Made by a program: the position numbers and the translations under genes. Under the pieces are notes generated by a model. That model saw only the letters and a list, made by a program, of their open reading frames with translations, was not told where the DNA came from and ran no database searches. DNA of 9,364 nt, taken from contig JAGYMT010000045.1 in assembly GCA_018400335.1 (NCBI GenBank), positions 1-9,364 of the forward strand, given 5' to 3'. Position 1 is the first letter of the stretch. Every line of letters begins with the position of its first letter. Below, piece by piece: positions 1 to 7,057 of this stretch. The stretch comes from Kiritimatiellia bacterium. Its GTDB lineage: Bacteria > Verrucomicrobiota > Kiritimatiellia > JAAZAB01.

Positions 1-31
1 GGCGTTTCCCGTCTTCACAATCACGGCTCAT
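1..31 (-). CDS. Possible 5' end of a gene running off the window
   Basis: An ATG on the minus strand at position 31 opens a frame that stays open to the window edge (first residues MSRDCEDGKR). It is preceded by an AAAGG purine run that ends about eight bases before the ATG, a plausible ribosome binding site. It lies downstream of leuS in the same direction, about 220 bases past the leuS stop, with the composite repeat just upstream of its start. Only ten codons are visible, so there is no domain evidence and no product can be named. The ATG and ribosome binding site could be coincidental. Confidence 0.25.
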   Translation of the reverse strand, partial: MSRDCEDGKR

Positions 32-47
32 CCGCTCAACCTTTCCG

Positions 48-60
48 GGATAAGCTATCC
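48..60. repeat. Small perfect hairpin GGATA-AGC-TATCC
   Basis: The five-base arms 48-52 and 56-60 are exactly complementary across a three-base loop. The hairpin overlaps the left end of the composite repeat and would lie in the 5' leader of the putative gene starting at position 31. The second repeat copy at the right end of the window has a different sequence at this point and does not form the same hairpin, so the hairpin is not a fixed part of the repeat. Confidence 0.4.
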
Positions 61-74
61 AACTTCGTTGAAAG
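49..74. repeat. Copy 1 of a dispersed repeat (core CCAACTTCGTTGAAAG)
   Basis: This 26-base stretch recurs as a 27-base near-identical copy at 9317-9343: GATAAG, a short variable part, then the identical 16-base core CCAACTTCGTTGAAAG. In both places the core is followed on the plus strand by 7-nt-spaced GTTCAG units. In both places a minus-strand open frame begins at or just past the GATAAG side. The core contains the small hairpin CAAC-TTC-GTTG. Two copies in one 9.4-kb window suggest a family of dispersed intergenic elements; whether it is mobile or regulatory is unknown. Confidence 0.7.
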
Positions 75-178
75 TGTTCAGCGTTCAGCGTTCAGTGTTT
101 CCTCCACGGGCGGACCTGCGGCAGGACGGAGAGTCTCTTCGGCATTTTCTGAACGCTGAACCCCTGAACACTGAACAC
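75..178. repeat. GTTCAG tandem units in inverted orientation
   Basis: Positions 76-95 hold three units of the form (T/C)GTTCAG repeated every seven bases. Positions 150-178 hold four units of the complement, CTGAAC, at seven- to eight-base spacing. The two blocks are inverted relative to each other and could pair as an imperfect stem around a roughly 50-base GC-rich centre. That centre carries the short palindrome CCTGC-GG-CAGG near 116-125. The block lies downstream of leuS on the minus strand. It has no uridine run of the kind expected for an intrinsic terminator, so I call it a repeat and not a terminator. Confidence 0.65.
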
Positions 179-253
179 ATTGACTGAGAACATGTTATCA
201 ACGTCGAAATCAAATGTTTGACTCATTTAGTCGAACAAATGAAAATTAAGGAG

Positions 254-2761
254 CTATCCGATGACCACGTTAACGAGCTTATCCCTGACGACGATCACCT
301 TTCTCACTGTCTTGTCCCCGATGAACTTGAGTGTCGGCTCGTGGGAGAGAACAGCGTCCCCCGCTGCCTTATCGTCCATGCCCGATGCCATCGTCATTCT
401 CCCGCGAAGCTTTCCGTTTATCTGAATGGCTATCTCCACGCTGTCGCAGGCCATGGCGTCGGCATCGGATGTCGGCCAATCGGCATTGAGTATTCCCGGC
501 TCGTGGCCGAGTTCGACCCACAACTCCTCCGCAACGTGCGGGGCGAATGGTGAAATGAGAAGGACTGCCGTTTCAAGAGCGGCGCGCAGAATGGGGCGCT
601 GCATTCCGGTCCTGTCCGGATCGGGGCGGAAGGCGTCGAAAGCGTTCATCAGCTCCATTATCTGCGCGATGGCCGTATTGAAATGGAATCCGCTGTCAAC
701 ATCTTCAGTCACGCCATGAATCGCCAGGTGGATCTTGCGGTACAAAGCGCGCTCATCCGCCGTCATATCCGGCAGAGCAGGAATGTCGCCGGAAGGCTCC
801 TTGATCCACTCGTGGTTTTCCCATACCCTCCTCCAAAGCCGCCGCAGAAAGCGCGACGCACCCTCGATTCCCTGGTCGTCCCACTCCGCATCCTTCTCCG
901 GGGGCCCCAGGAAAAGTGTGTAAAGCCGGACGGTATCGGCGCCGTATTCGCGTACGAGCTCATCGGGGCTGACCACGTTCCCCTTTGACTTCGACATCTT
1001 GTGCAACTGTCCGTCCTTTTCGCTTCTCTTGCATATCATGCCCTGCGTGAAAAGGGCATTAAAGGGCTCGCGGAAAGAGCAATAGCCTGCATCGTGGAGC
1101 ACCTTGATGATGAATCGCGAATAGAGCAGGTGAAGCACGGCATGCTCTATCCCCCCGACGTACTGATCCACCGGCAGCCAGCGATCCACGTCCTCCCTGC
1201 TGAACGCGCGGTCGGTCATGCGGGGGTTGACATAGCGCAGGAAATACCAGCAGGAGCAGAGCCACTGGGCAATCGTGTCCGTCTCGCGGCGCGCCGCCCC
1301 GCCGCACTTCGGACACTCGGTATTGACAAAGCCCTCATGCTTCTCCAGCGGATTTCCGGCGGCCGACTTGAAATCAACATCTTCGGGAAGGCGGACGGGC
1401 AGATCCTTCTCCGGCACCGGCACGACGCCGCACGACGGACAGTGCACCACCGGAATGGGCGCGCCCCAATAGCGCTGACGGCTTATGAGCCAGTCACGAA
1501 TGCGAAAGCGGACGGCTAAATCCCCGAACCCGCGCTCTTTCGCGTAACTTGTGATTTCCGGTATCGCGGCGCGGTTGGGCCGGCCGTCGAACGGCCCCGA
1601 ATTCATCATCGGCCCGTCCCCTGTGTAAGCCTCCTTCATGGTCAAGGCATCGTGATCGGCATCAGGATCGCGGATAACAAGCTTCACCGGAATGCCGTAT
1701 TCCCGCGCGAACTCGAAATCGCGCTGGTCGTGGGCGGGAACGGCCATCACCGCGCCCGTTCCATACTCCATCACCACGTAATTGGTGACCCATATGGGAG
1801 AAAGCTCTCCGTTGAAGGGGTTCCTGGCGTGCAGGCCCGTAAAAACACCCTCCTTCTCAGCGTCGGCGCCCGTTCGCATAACGATGGACTTGTCGCGCTG
1901 GCGCCGCGCGAACTCCGTCACCTCGCCATCACCCTCCCTGCCCTTCATCACCTGAGCGAGAAGCGGATGCTCGGGTGCTATAGCCATGAATGTCACCCCG
2001 TAAATGGTGTCCGGCCTGGTTGTGAAAACAGGAAGCGGATCGCCCGTTTCAGCGATCGTGAAAATCACGTCCGTCCCCTCGGAGCGCCCTATCCAGTTCG
2101 CCTGCATGTCCCGGACCTTTGCCGGCCATTTCTCAAGCAGACCGAGATCGTCGAGCAGCTGCTGGCTGTAGTCCGTGATCTTGAAAAACCACTGCGTGAG
2201 ATTTTTCTTCGTCACCGGCCGGCCGCATCTCTCGCAGGTATCATCGGCAAGCACCTCCTCGTTCGCAAGCGTGGTGCAAAGTTCGCACCAGTTCACCGGC
2301 GCCTTCTTCTGGTAGGCCAGACCGCGCTCCAGAAGCTTGAGGAATATCCACTGGGTCCAGCGGTAGTATTCCGGGTGACAGGTCGCAAGCTCGCGGGACC
2401 AGTCGTAACCCACACCCCAGGACCTGAGCTGGCGCTTCATGTGCGCGATATTGTCCTTCGTTGACCGGCTCGGATGGATACCCTTCTCCTTTGCCGCGTT
2501 CTCGGCGGGCAGCCCGAACGCATCCCAGCCCATCGGAGAAAGCACATTATAGCCGCGCATCTTCTTGCAGCGCGTGACCACGTCCCCGATGATATAGTTG
2601 CGGCCGTGCCCCACGTGCATCACGCCGGAGGGATACGGGAACATCGTGAGGCAATAGTACTTATTGTCGGTCTTCGACGTGTCGGCGCGGAACACTTCTT
2701 CGCGGTCCCAGTACGCCTGCCACCTCGCCTCAATCTCGTCGAACGGATAGTTCTCTTTCAT
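254..2761 (-). CDS. leuS: Leucyl-tRNA synthetase (LeuRS)
   Basis: This is the class I aminoacyl-tRNA synthetase that charges tRNA-Leu with leucine in the cytoplasm, using ATP. At 835 residues it is the usual length for a bacterial LeuRS. The ATP-binding HIGH motif appears as HVGH (residues 49-52) and the KMSKS loop is exact at 588-592. The CP1 editing domain, which hydrolyses mischarged tRNA, shows the threonine-rich TTRPDT (247-252) and the conserved aspartate of VPAHD at Asp345. Two CxxC pairs at 159-162 and 176-179 fit the zinc-binding ZN-1 domain; a second set occurs at 441-444 and 483-486. The C-terminal IQINGKLRG segment (779-787) is typical. The frame starts at ATG with only a weak purine-rich stretch before it (TTGAGAA), and ends at TAG. 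It stands alone, with a 721-bp spacer upstream. Identification is secure; nothing is missing. Confidence 0.98.
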   Translation of the reverse strand: MKENYPFDEIEARWQAYWDREEVFRADTSKTDNKYYCLTMFPYPSGVMHVGHGRNYIIGDVVTRCKKMRGYNVLSPMGWDAFGLPAENAAKEKGIHPSRSTKDNIAHMKRQLRSWGVGYDWSRELATCHPEYYRWTQWIFLKLLERGLAYQKKAPVNWCELCTTLANEEVLADDTCERCGRPVTKKNLTQWFFKITDYSQQLLDDLGLLEKWPAKVRDMQANWIGRSEGTDVIFTIAETGDPLPVFTTRPDTIYGVTFMAIAPEHPLLAQVMKGREGDGEVTEFARRQRDKSIVMRTGADAEKEGVFTGLHARNPFNGELSPIWVTNYVVMEYGTGAVMAVPAHDQRDFEFAREYGIPVKLVIRDPDADHDALTMKEAYTGDGPMMNSGPFDGRPNRAAIPEITSYAKERGFGDLAVRFRIRDWLISRQRYWGAPIPVVHCPSCGVVPVPEKDLPVRLPEDVDFKSAAGNPLEKHEGFVNTECPKCGGAARRETDTIAQWLCSCWYFLRYVNPRMTDRAFSREDVDRWLPVDQYVGGIEHAVLHLLYSRFIIKVLHDAGYCSFREPFNALFTQGMICKRSEKDGQLHKMSKSKGNVVSPDELVREYGADTVRLYTLFLGPPEKDAEWDDQGIEGASRFLRRLWRRVWENHEWIKEPSGDIPALPDMTADERALYRKIHLAIHGVTEDVDSGFHFNTAIAQIMELMNAFDAFRPDPDRTGMQRPILRAALETAVLLISPFAPHVAEELWVELGHEPGILNADWPTSDADAMACDSVEIAIQINGKLRGRMTMASGMDDKAAGDAVLSHEPTLKFIGDKTVRKVIVVRDKLVNVVIG

Positions 2762-2792
2762 TTCTCAACGTTCCCAGGGTAACCTTCGCTTC

Positions 2793-2818
2793 GCTCCGAC
2801 TCTCTCAGAGGTCGGAGC
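2793..2818 (-). promoter_or_regulatory. Hairpin in the leuS leader
   Basis: The arms GCTCCGAC (2793-2800) and GTCGGAGC (2811-2818) are perfectly complementary over eight bases, with a ten-base loop that can pair a little further. In the minus-strand transcript the hairpin would end about 31 bases before the leuS ATG. No run of uridines follows and I see no T-box features (no recognisable T-box bulge or specifier stem). It could be a leader structure or a short palindromic repeat; the sequence does not decide. Confidence 0.45.
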
Positions 2819-2847
2819 TCGGTTGCCTTTCGAAAAAGAAAGTTTGC

Positions 2848-2877
2848 CACAAAAAGTCACAAAAATACACAAAAAAG
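2848..2877. repeat. Three 10-base CACAAAAA repeats (phased A-tracts)
   Basis: Three units of about ten bases stand head to tail: CACAAAAAGT, CACAAAAATA and CACAAAAAAG. The A-tracts therefore recur once per helical turn, and a further A-tract (2833-2837) lies about two turns away. Phased A-tracts are known to bend DNA. The block sits 87-116 bp upstream of the leuS start, where a bend or UP-like element could affect transcription. It could equally be a simple intergenic repeat. Confidence 0.5.
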
Positions 2878-2959
2878 GAAAACTTCTCTATTCCGTCCCG
2901 CTCCGCTCTCGCCTGATGTTTGGTACAAGCTCCAACTCAACATATTACGAAACAAAACC

Positions 2960-2965
2960 ATTATA
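2960..2965 (-). promoter_or_regulatory. Possible -10 box (TATAAT) upstream of leuS
   Basis: The minus strand reads TATAAT here, about 200 bases before the leuS ATG. No good -35 hexamer stands at 16-18 bp: the minus-strand sequence at that distance is GGAAC-like. This is therefore only a weak candidate, supported by the consensus -10 and by the lack of any other obvious start for a leuS transcript. If used, it would give a leader of roughly 190 bases containing the phased A-tracts and the hairpin. Confidence 0.2.
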
Positions 2966-2988
2966 AGCTACAAGACGTGGGGGTTCCG

Positions 2989-3014
2989 AACCTTCCCGCC
3001 TTGCGGGACAGGTT
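2989..3014. repeat. Imperfect palindrome around CCCGC-CTT-GCGGG
   Basis: An inner stem CCCGC/GCGGG (2995-2999 with 3003-3007, loop CTT) is extended by an outer stem AACCT/AGGTT (2989-2993 with 3010-3014) across a small internal loop. Neither strand carries a convincing uridine tract after it, so an intrinsic terminator is unlikely. It resembles a short extragenic palindrome. Confidence 0.45.
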
Positions 3015-3063
3015 TTGTGACTCTTCCTGGCTATAATTTTCTTGCTTTCCTCTATCTTTATTC

Positions 3064-3094
3064 TTGACACCCTTTTTTTGAATCGGGTTATCCT
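3064..3094 (+). promoter_or_regulatory. Promoter-like sequence with consensus TTGACA
   Basis: A perfect -35 hexamer TTGACA (3064-3069) is followed after 18-19 bases by TTATCC or TATCCT (3088-3093 or 3089-3094), a fair -10 at slightly long spacing. An overlapping double palindrome begins five bases further on, where an operator or the first bases of a transcript would lie. No plus-strand gene follows that I believe in: the next plus-strand frame (from GTG at 3201, 73 codons) runs through an inverted repeat. It may drive a small untranslated RNA, be a relic, or be chance. Confidence 0.25.
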
Positions 3095-3098
3095 ATAT

Positions 3099-3126
3099 GG
3101 AGCAGTTCAACTGCTCCGCAGTTGCT
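3099..3126. repeat. Two overlapping palindromes sharing AACTGC
   Basis: GGAGCAGTTCAACTGCTCC (3099-3117) is a perfect nine-base inverted repeat around one central base. Its right arm is reused: AACTGC (3109-3114), TCC, GCAGTT (3118-3123) forms a second perfect hairpin. The two structures exclude each other, as in a switch, or could give two adjacent binding sites for a dimeric regulator. They stand just after the promoter-like TTGACA element. A repetitive element is the plain alternative. Confidence 0.5.
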
Positions 3127-3224
3127 TTCGTTAGCCGTAACATGTTTATTATCAATTTTTTACGATTGTAGCTAAGCTCTGCTACCGCTGCACCAAATGG
3201 GTGAAAGACATCAACGCCCAACAG

Positions 3225-3295
3225 CCAACAAGGAATGTCCAATATCCAAGGAATCCGATGAATATTGGGAGTTCCTTGTTGGATATTGGATATTC
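3225..3295. repeat. Long inverted repeat in the leuS-glgP spacer
   Basis: Two overlapping pairings are visible. CCAACAAGGAA (3225-3235) is the exact complement of 3272-3282. The 17 bases at 3233-3249 are the complement of 3279-3295 with a single mismatch that would be a G-U pair in RNA. The loop is about 30 bases. From memory, AT-rich CCAATATCCAA-type inverted repeats are common as dispersed elements in assembled genomes of uncultivated bacteria. I see no coding content and no terminator-type uridine tract. Confidence 0.6.
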
Positions 3296-3482
3296 AATTG
3301 CTCTTTCTAGGTTAAGAGCTTGCACCTTCCCTACACTTCCACGGAGCCTTAAACTCACCCTTAACCGCCACTCTTACTCGGATACCCTTACCCGCCCCGC
3401 TTATGCGAGTCCTTCTCGATGACACTCATAGCGCCATTCATCAACGGAATATCCCACACTAAACCCCGGAAGCGGCCTTTTT
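3296..3482. other. Non-coding remainder of the leuS-glgP spacer
   Basis: Between the inverted repeat and the glgP stop codon I see no gene, no RNA gene and no clear intrinsic terminator for glgP. The only structure near the stop is a weak five-base pairing (CGGCC with GGCCG around a run of A) on the minus strand. It lacks a following uridine tract. Confidence 0.4.
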
Positions 3483-6011
3483 TCATCGAAGCCGGCCGGG
3501 TGTTATCGGAACCGGCTTAACCTTCCAGATCTCGCGGCAATATTCCTTTATGGTCCTGTCGGATGAGAACTTCCCGGATCGCGCCGTATTGAGCAGCGAC
3601 ATCCTGTTCCACCGCCGAGGATCCATATAGGCCTCGCTCACCTTTTCCTGACTCTCTATGTAGGATTGGTAGTCGGCAAGCAGCATATACCTGTCCACGT
3701 GCAGTATTGAATCGACCAGCGGACGGAACAGGTCCGGGTCGCACGGGGAAAAGCGGCCCGAGGCCATCATATCTATCGCCTCCCGCAATTCCTCGTTGGA
3801 AGCATATATCTCCATGGGCTCGTAGCCGGCAACGAGTTTCTCATGAACTTCCTCGACCGTCATACCGAACAGGAAGAAATTATCAGCGCCCACTTCCTCC
3901 CTTATTTCTACGTTCGCACCGTCCAGAGTCCCTATCGTCAGTGCGCCGTTCATGGTGAATTTCATATTGCCGGTGCCCGAAGCCTCCTTGCCCGCGGTCG
4001 AAATCTGCTCGGAGAGGTCGGCGGCCGGGCAAATATGCTGGGCATTCATCACGTTGAAATCGGGGAAGAAGACCACCTTGAGTCTGCCCCCTATCGAGCT
4101 ATCCTTGTTAATCACGTCCGCCACCGAGGTGATTAGCTTGATGATCAGCTTCGCCATTCGATAGCCCGGCGCGGCCTTGCCTCCGAAAATGAAGGTTCTG
4201 GGCGCCACCTCTATGTTGGGATTGTTCCTGATTCGGTTGTAGAGCGTGATGATGTGCAGCACATTCAGGTGCTGACGTTTATACTCGTGCAGGCGCTTGA
4301 CCTGTATATCGAACAGCGAATCCGGGTCCACGACAATGCCGGTCCTCTCCAGAATGGCTTCCGCCAGATCGCGCTTGTTGCCTCTCTTCACCTCGCCCCA
4401 CTTCTCCAGGAACCCCGGGTCCTTCGCGAATTTCTCAAGCTTCTTGATGGCGCCCAGGTCCGATATCCATCCGTCGCCGATAGCATCGTTGACGAGCTTG
4501 GTGAGCCGCGGGTTGCTCAGCACCATGAAGCGGCGCTGCGTGACGCCGTTGGTCTTGTTGCTGAACTTATCCGGCCACATTTCGCTGAAGTCCTTCAGCA
4601 CGAGCTTCCGAAGAAGGTCGGTGTGCAGCCTGGAAACGCCGTTGATTGCACGGCTCCCGACGCATGCCAGGTGAGACATGCGAATGTACTTGGCGCCGGA
4701 CTCTTCAACCAGCGACATCCGCCGCGCCCTGTCATCGTCCCCGGGATACCGGGCGCGCACGTCATCGAGGAAGCGCCTGTTTATCTCGAATATGATCTCC
4801 AGCAGGCGCGGAAGAAGTCTTCCGAAAAGAGGAACGGACCATTTCTCGAGGGCCTCGGGCAGCAGCGTGTGGTTGGTGTATCCGAAGGCGTTGCGCGTAA
4901 CGTGCCAGGCCCGGTCCCACTCCATCCCATGCTCGTCCACCAGCAGTCGCATCAGTTCCGCCACGGCTATGGCCGGATGAGTGTCGTTCAACTGGATGGC
5001 GTATTTCTTATGAAAGTTGTCGAGCGAGGAAGTCGTCTGCAGGTAGATTCTAATCATGTCCTGCAGTGAGCAGGACGCGAAGAAATACTGCTGTTGAAGC
5101 CGCAGCAGCTTGCCGGCATCCTGATCGTCGTTCGGATAAAGCACCTTGGTGATGTTCTCGGACATCATCTTGGCGTGGACTGCGCCGTAATAATCGCCCA
5201 CGTTGAACGCGCTGAAATCGAACGATTCGCACGCCTCGGCGCTCCAGAGTCTGAGGAGATTGGCGGTGTTGACGCGATAGCCCTGTATCGGGGTGTCGTA
5301 GGGAATGCCCTTCACGACGTGAGCGGGCACCCAGCGGACGCGGAGACGGTTCCGGGCGTCCTGATATGACTCCGTGTGCCCCCCGAACTTGACTTCAAAA
5401 GTGATCTCCGGCTGCTGGACTTCCCACGGGTTGCCCATGCGCAGCCACTTGTCGGTCATCTCGACCTGCCAGCCGTCCTTGATCTGCTGATCGAATATCC
5501 CGAACTCGTACCTGATGCCATAGCCTATCGCGGGCACCTGCAGGGTTGCCAGCGAGTCCATGAAACAGGCGGCAAGCCGGCCCAGTCCGCCGTTACCAAG
5601 GCCGGGCTCCTCTTCCTTGTGACTGAGCGTATGGAGATCCAACCCGCTCATTTCAACGGCTTTCCCGGTCTTTTCATAAACATTGAGATTGAGGATATTG
5701 TTGAGGAGATGCGGGCCGAGTAAATATTCCGCGGAAAGATAACATACGGTGCGGCTGCGCTTCCGCATGTAGGTCTCGGCTGTGTTAATCCAGTTGCGCT
5801 GGAGCCGGTCGCGAATAGTGTGCGCGAGAGAGAGATAATAGTCGTTCATCGTGGCGACCTTCGGGAACCGGCCGCGGTCGAAAAAAAGGTTGTTCAGCAT
5901 GCCGCGCCTGATTGAGTCAACATCGAGCCCCGTCCTGCTGCTGCCGCGCGCCTTTGAACTCTTCTCGGCAGTTACTTTTTTCACGGGTGTTTTCATGTTT
6001 TTTGTTGTCAT
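3483..6011 (-). CDS. glgP: Glycogen/alpha-glucan phosphorylase
   Basis: This enzyme cleaves alpha-1,4 glucan ends with phosphate to release glucose-1-phosphate; it is a cytoplasmic PLP enzyme of family GT35. From the ATG at 6011 it has 842 residues, normal for the family. Visible hallmarks are GNGGLGRLAACFMDSLATL with GYGIRYEFG (about 139-171), QLNDTHPA (340-347), FDIQVKRLHEYKRQ (567-580) and the PLP-lysine motif GTGNMKFTMNGA with the lysine at about 684. NKTNGVTQRRF replaces the commoner NKTNGITPRR, a small substitution. The frame is open upstream to 6095, but the ATG at 6011 is the likely start. It has GAGGAG nine bases before it, it leaves a 20-bp gap after the upstream stop instead of a 64-bp overlap, and the extra 28 residues are unlike the family. 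A Lys/Ser-rich tail of about 25 residues precedes the conserved core. It probably shares a transcript with the hydrolase gene upstream. Confidence 0.96.
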   Translation of the reverse strand: MTTKNMKTPVKKVTAEKSSKARGSSRTGLDVDSIRRGMLNNLFFDRGRFPKVATMNDYYLSLAHTIRDRLQRNWINTAETYMRKRSRTVCYLSAEYLLGPHLLNNILNLNVYEKTGKAVEMSGLDLHTLSHKEEEPGLGNGGLGRLAACFMDSLATLQVPAIGYGIRYEFGIFDQQIKDGWQVEMTDKWLRMGNPWEVQQPEITFEVKFGGHTESYQDARNRLRVRWVPAHVVKGIPYDTPIQGYRVNTANLLRLWSAEACESFDFSAFNVGDYYGAVHAKMMSENITKVLYPNDDQDAGKLLRLQQQYFFASCSLQDMIRIYLQTTSSLDNFHKKYAIQLNDTHPAIAVAELMRLLVDEHGMEWDRAWHVTRNAFGYTNHTLLPEALEKWSVPLFGRLLPRLLEIIFEINRRFLDDVRARYPGDDDRARRMSLVEESGAKYIRMSHLACVGSRAINGVSRLHTDLLRKLVLKDFSEMWPDKFSNKTNGVTQRRFMVLSNPRLTKLVNDAIGDGWISDLGAIKKLEKFAKDPGFLEKWGEVKRGNKRDLAEAILERTGIVVDPDSLFDIQVKRLHEYKRQHLNVLHIITLYNRIRNNPNIEVAPRTFIFGGKAAPGYRMAKLIIKLITSVADVINKDSSIGGRLKVVFFPDFNVMNAQHICPAADLSEQISTAGKEASGTGNMKFTMNGALTIGTLDGANVEIREEVGADNFFLFGMTVEEVHEKLVAGYEPMEIYASNEELREAIDMMASGRFSPCDPDLFRPLVDSILHVDRYMLLADYQSYIESQEKVSEAYMDPRRWNRMSLLNTARSGKFSSDRTIKEYCREIWKVKPVPITPGRLR

Positions 6012-6019
6012 GTTTTGAG

Positions 6020-6025
6020 GCTCCT
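6020..6025 (-). promoter_or_regulatory. Ribosome binding site that fixes the glgP start
   Basis: The minus strand reads GAGGAG nine bases before the ATG at 6011, good Shine-Dalgarno spacing. The longer open frame begins at 6095, inside the upstream hydrolase gene. This site is the main reason for preferring the shorter glgP product. Confidence 0.75.
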
Positions 6026-6031
6026 CAATTG

Positions 6032-6736
6032 TTACGTGATAACATGCGGCCGGCCCGGACGCAACTTCACCAGGCCGGGCGGAACATGGTCGCATATGCC
6101 GGGCAGAAACAGGTCCGCATCATGTTCTTTGAGCTCTTCGTCTGAAAGATGCACAAGAATATAACAGTCGGGCGTCGTTCTTTCAATGAAATCCACCCAT
6201 CCCGATCCCTGCCATGGCCCGATAAAAAGAGCGTCAAGCCGACCGAGCGCTCGGGCGTCCAGCCGCCGCGTATCCTCGTTGTCACCGTCATGAAAAAAAC
6301 GCAACCCCGGCGTTTCCACGAGGTAGGAGTTGTGATGCCGCGCATGGAAAGTCCTGAACGCGGTTATCCTCGCATGCGGCAGATCGAGGGTCTGCGATCC
6401 GGCATTTTCGCCTGCCCGCGCGAGCGGCGGCTCGAGCTCGATGATTTGCTCCGGCTGCAGCAGGCTGTTCAGTTTCCGCGCGACCGGACGAGGCCCAATG
6501 ACCTTCGCGCCGGTTCTCAAGGCAACGCGTGCAACGTCATCCGCCTCGAAATGATCCCAATGATCATGGGTAACAAGTATAATATCGGCCTTCTCTATAT
6601 CATCCGCGCGGATCACCGGAGAGCCGGCAACGCCCGTGATGGCGCCCCCGTAAAAAGCGTCAACGAATATCCTCACGGATCGCGCGGCCACTCGGACACC
6701 CGCATTTCCCGTCAATGTTATTTCCACGCCCATCAT
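6032..6736 (-). CDS. Metallo-beta-lactamase-fold hydrolase (probably UlaG-like)
   Basis: A 234-residue protein of the metallo-beta-lactamase superfamily, probably the Lactamase_B_3/UlaG-like group. The metal-binding motif is exact: VTHDHWDHF gives His57, His59, Asp61 and His62. Further likely ligands are in the His-rich RTFHARHHNSY (128-138), FFHDGDNED with Asp150/Asp152, and the late VHLSDEE with His196. There is no signal peptide or membrane segment, so it is probably cytoplasmic. Members hydrolyse varied substrates (lactones, phosphodiesters, thioesters) and the substrate cannot be read from the sequence. The frame begins ATG ATG with AAGGGA directly abutting the first ATG. The second ATG at 6733, or the GTG at 6727 (about ten bases from AAGGG), may be the true start. 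The TAA stop lies 20 bp before glgP, so the two genes are probably co-transcribed. The hydrolase may act in sugar metabolism, but that rests only on position. Confidence 0.88.
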   Translation of the reverse strand: MMGVEITLTGNAGVRVAARSVRIFVDAFYGGAITGVAGSPVIRADDIEKADIILVTHDHWDHFEADDVARVALRTGAKVIGPRPVARKLNSLLQPEQIIELEPPLARAGENAGSQTLDLPHARITAFRTFHARHHNSYLVETPGLRFFHDGDNEDTRRLDARALGRLDALFIGPWQGSGWVDFIERTTPDCYILVHLSDEELKEHDADLFLPGICDHVPPGLVKLRPGRPHVIT

Positions 6737-6782
6737 TCCCTTAAATATTTCATGGGACTAATTGTCCTTATTTCTGTCCACC

Positions 6783-6885
6783 CGGCGGACTCGCCGTCGC
6801 GAAGCGCTATGGCGAAGCGCGGGACGCCCGAGGCGGAGACCCGGCCATCCTGGCCGGATGGAAAACGGCGGGGACCGCCGTCTCC
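6783..6885. repeat. Cluster of tight hairpins (REP/BIME-like element)
   Basis: Several perfect short stems stand in a row: CGGCG-GACT-CGCCG (6783-6796); two direct copies of GCGAAGCGC (6799-6807 and 6812-6820); CCGGCCA-TCC-TGGCCGG (6841-6857); and ACGGCGG-GGA-CCGCCGT (6865-6881). The last two have seven-base stems and three-base loops and are framed by GGAGAC (6835-6840) and GTCTCC (6880-6885), themselves complementary. The arrangement recalls extragenic palindromic repeat clusters. It lies between the fusion gene and the hydrolase gene and would be transcribed if they share a message. Confidence 0.65.
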
Positions 6886-6906
6886 AGGTTGTCGCACTTT
6901 TCGGTG

Positions 6907-6979
6907 GACGAGAGCGGCGACGAGAAAGGTGAACGATTCGAATCCCTACTCGTTGATCGCTCTCGTCGCCGTTCTCGTC
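6907..6979. repeat. 19-bp stem with an internal palindrome in the loop
   Basis: GACGAGAGCGGCGACGAGA (6907-6925) pairs with 6961-6979 over all nineteen positions, eighteen Watson-Crick plus one G-T (a G-U wobble in plus-strand RNA). Each arm contains the heptamer GACGAGA (or its complement) twice. The 35-base loop holds the perfect ten-base palindrome GATTCGAATC (6935-6944). On the minus strand it follows the fusion-gene stop by about 80 bases and could slow or protect transcript ends. No uridine run follows on either strand, so it is not a standard intrinsic terminator. Confidence 0.65.
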
Positions 6980-7057
6980 AACCGATCCGTGACCAGAGCA
7001 ATTAGCTTATTTCTTCCCTTCTGACACCCGACCTGTCCGCCATAGCGAGCTGAAAGA

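Noticed and set aside
75..178. GTTCAG units considered as a CRISPR array
   Set aside because: The units are six to seven bases with no unique spacers and they invert halfway, so this is a short tandem/inverted repeat.
1652..2464. Plus-strand open frame of 270 codons
   Set aside because: Antisense to the leuS catalytic and editing domains; a by-product of GC-rich codon use.
2762..2965. T-box or leucine-responsive leader before leuS
   Set aside because: I could not find a T-box antiterminator bulge, a specifier stem or a leucine-codon-rich leader peptide, only one simple hairpin.
3201..3422. 73-codon plus-strand frame starting at GTG in the spacer
   Set aside because: It reads directly through a long inverted repeat, has no ribosome binding site that I can see, and resembles no protein family.
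4254..5069. Plus-strand open frame of 271 codons
   Set aside because: Antisense to the conserved core of glgP, with no recognisable family.
6012..6095. Longer glgP N-terminus from the upstream start at 6095
   Set aside because: It would overlap the hydrolase gene by 64 bases and add 28 residues without family resemblance, while the ATG at 6011 has a well-placed ribosome binding site.
6935..6950. TTCGAATCC resembling a tRNA T-arm, possible tRNA remnant or attachment site
   Set aside because: There is no acceptor stem, anticodon arm or CCA end around it, and the motif is explained by the palindrome GATTCGAATC inside the 19-bp stem loop.
6907..6979. 19-bp stem as an intrinsic terminator for the fusion gene
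   Set aside because: Neither strand has a uridine tract after the stem; rho-independent termination is not supported.
6149..7024. Plus-strand open frame of 291 codons
   Set aside because: It covers the hydrolase gene in antisense and then runs through the hairpin cluster; there is no domain signature.
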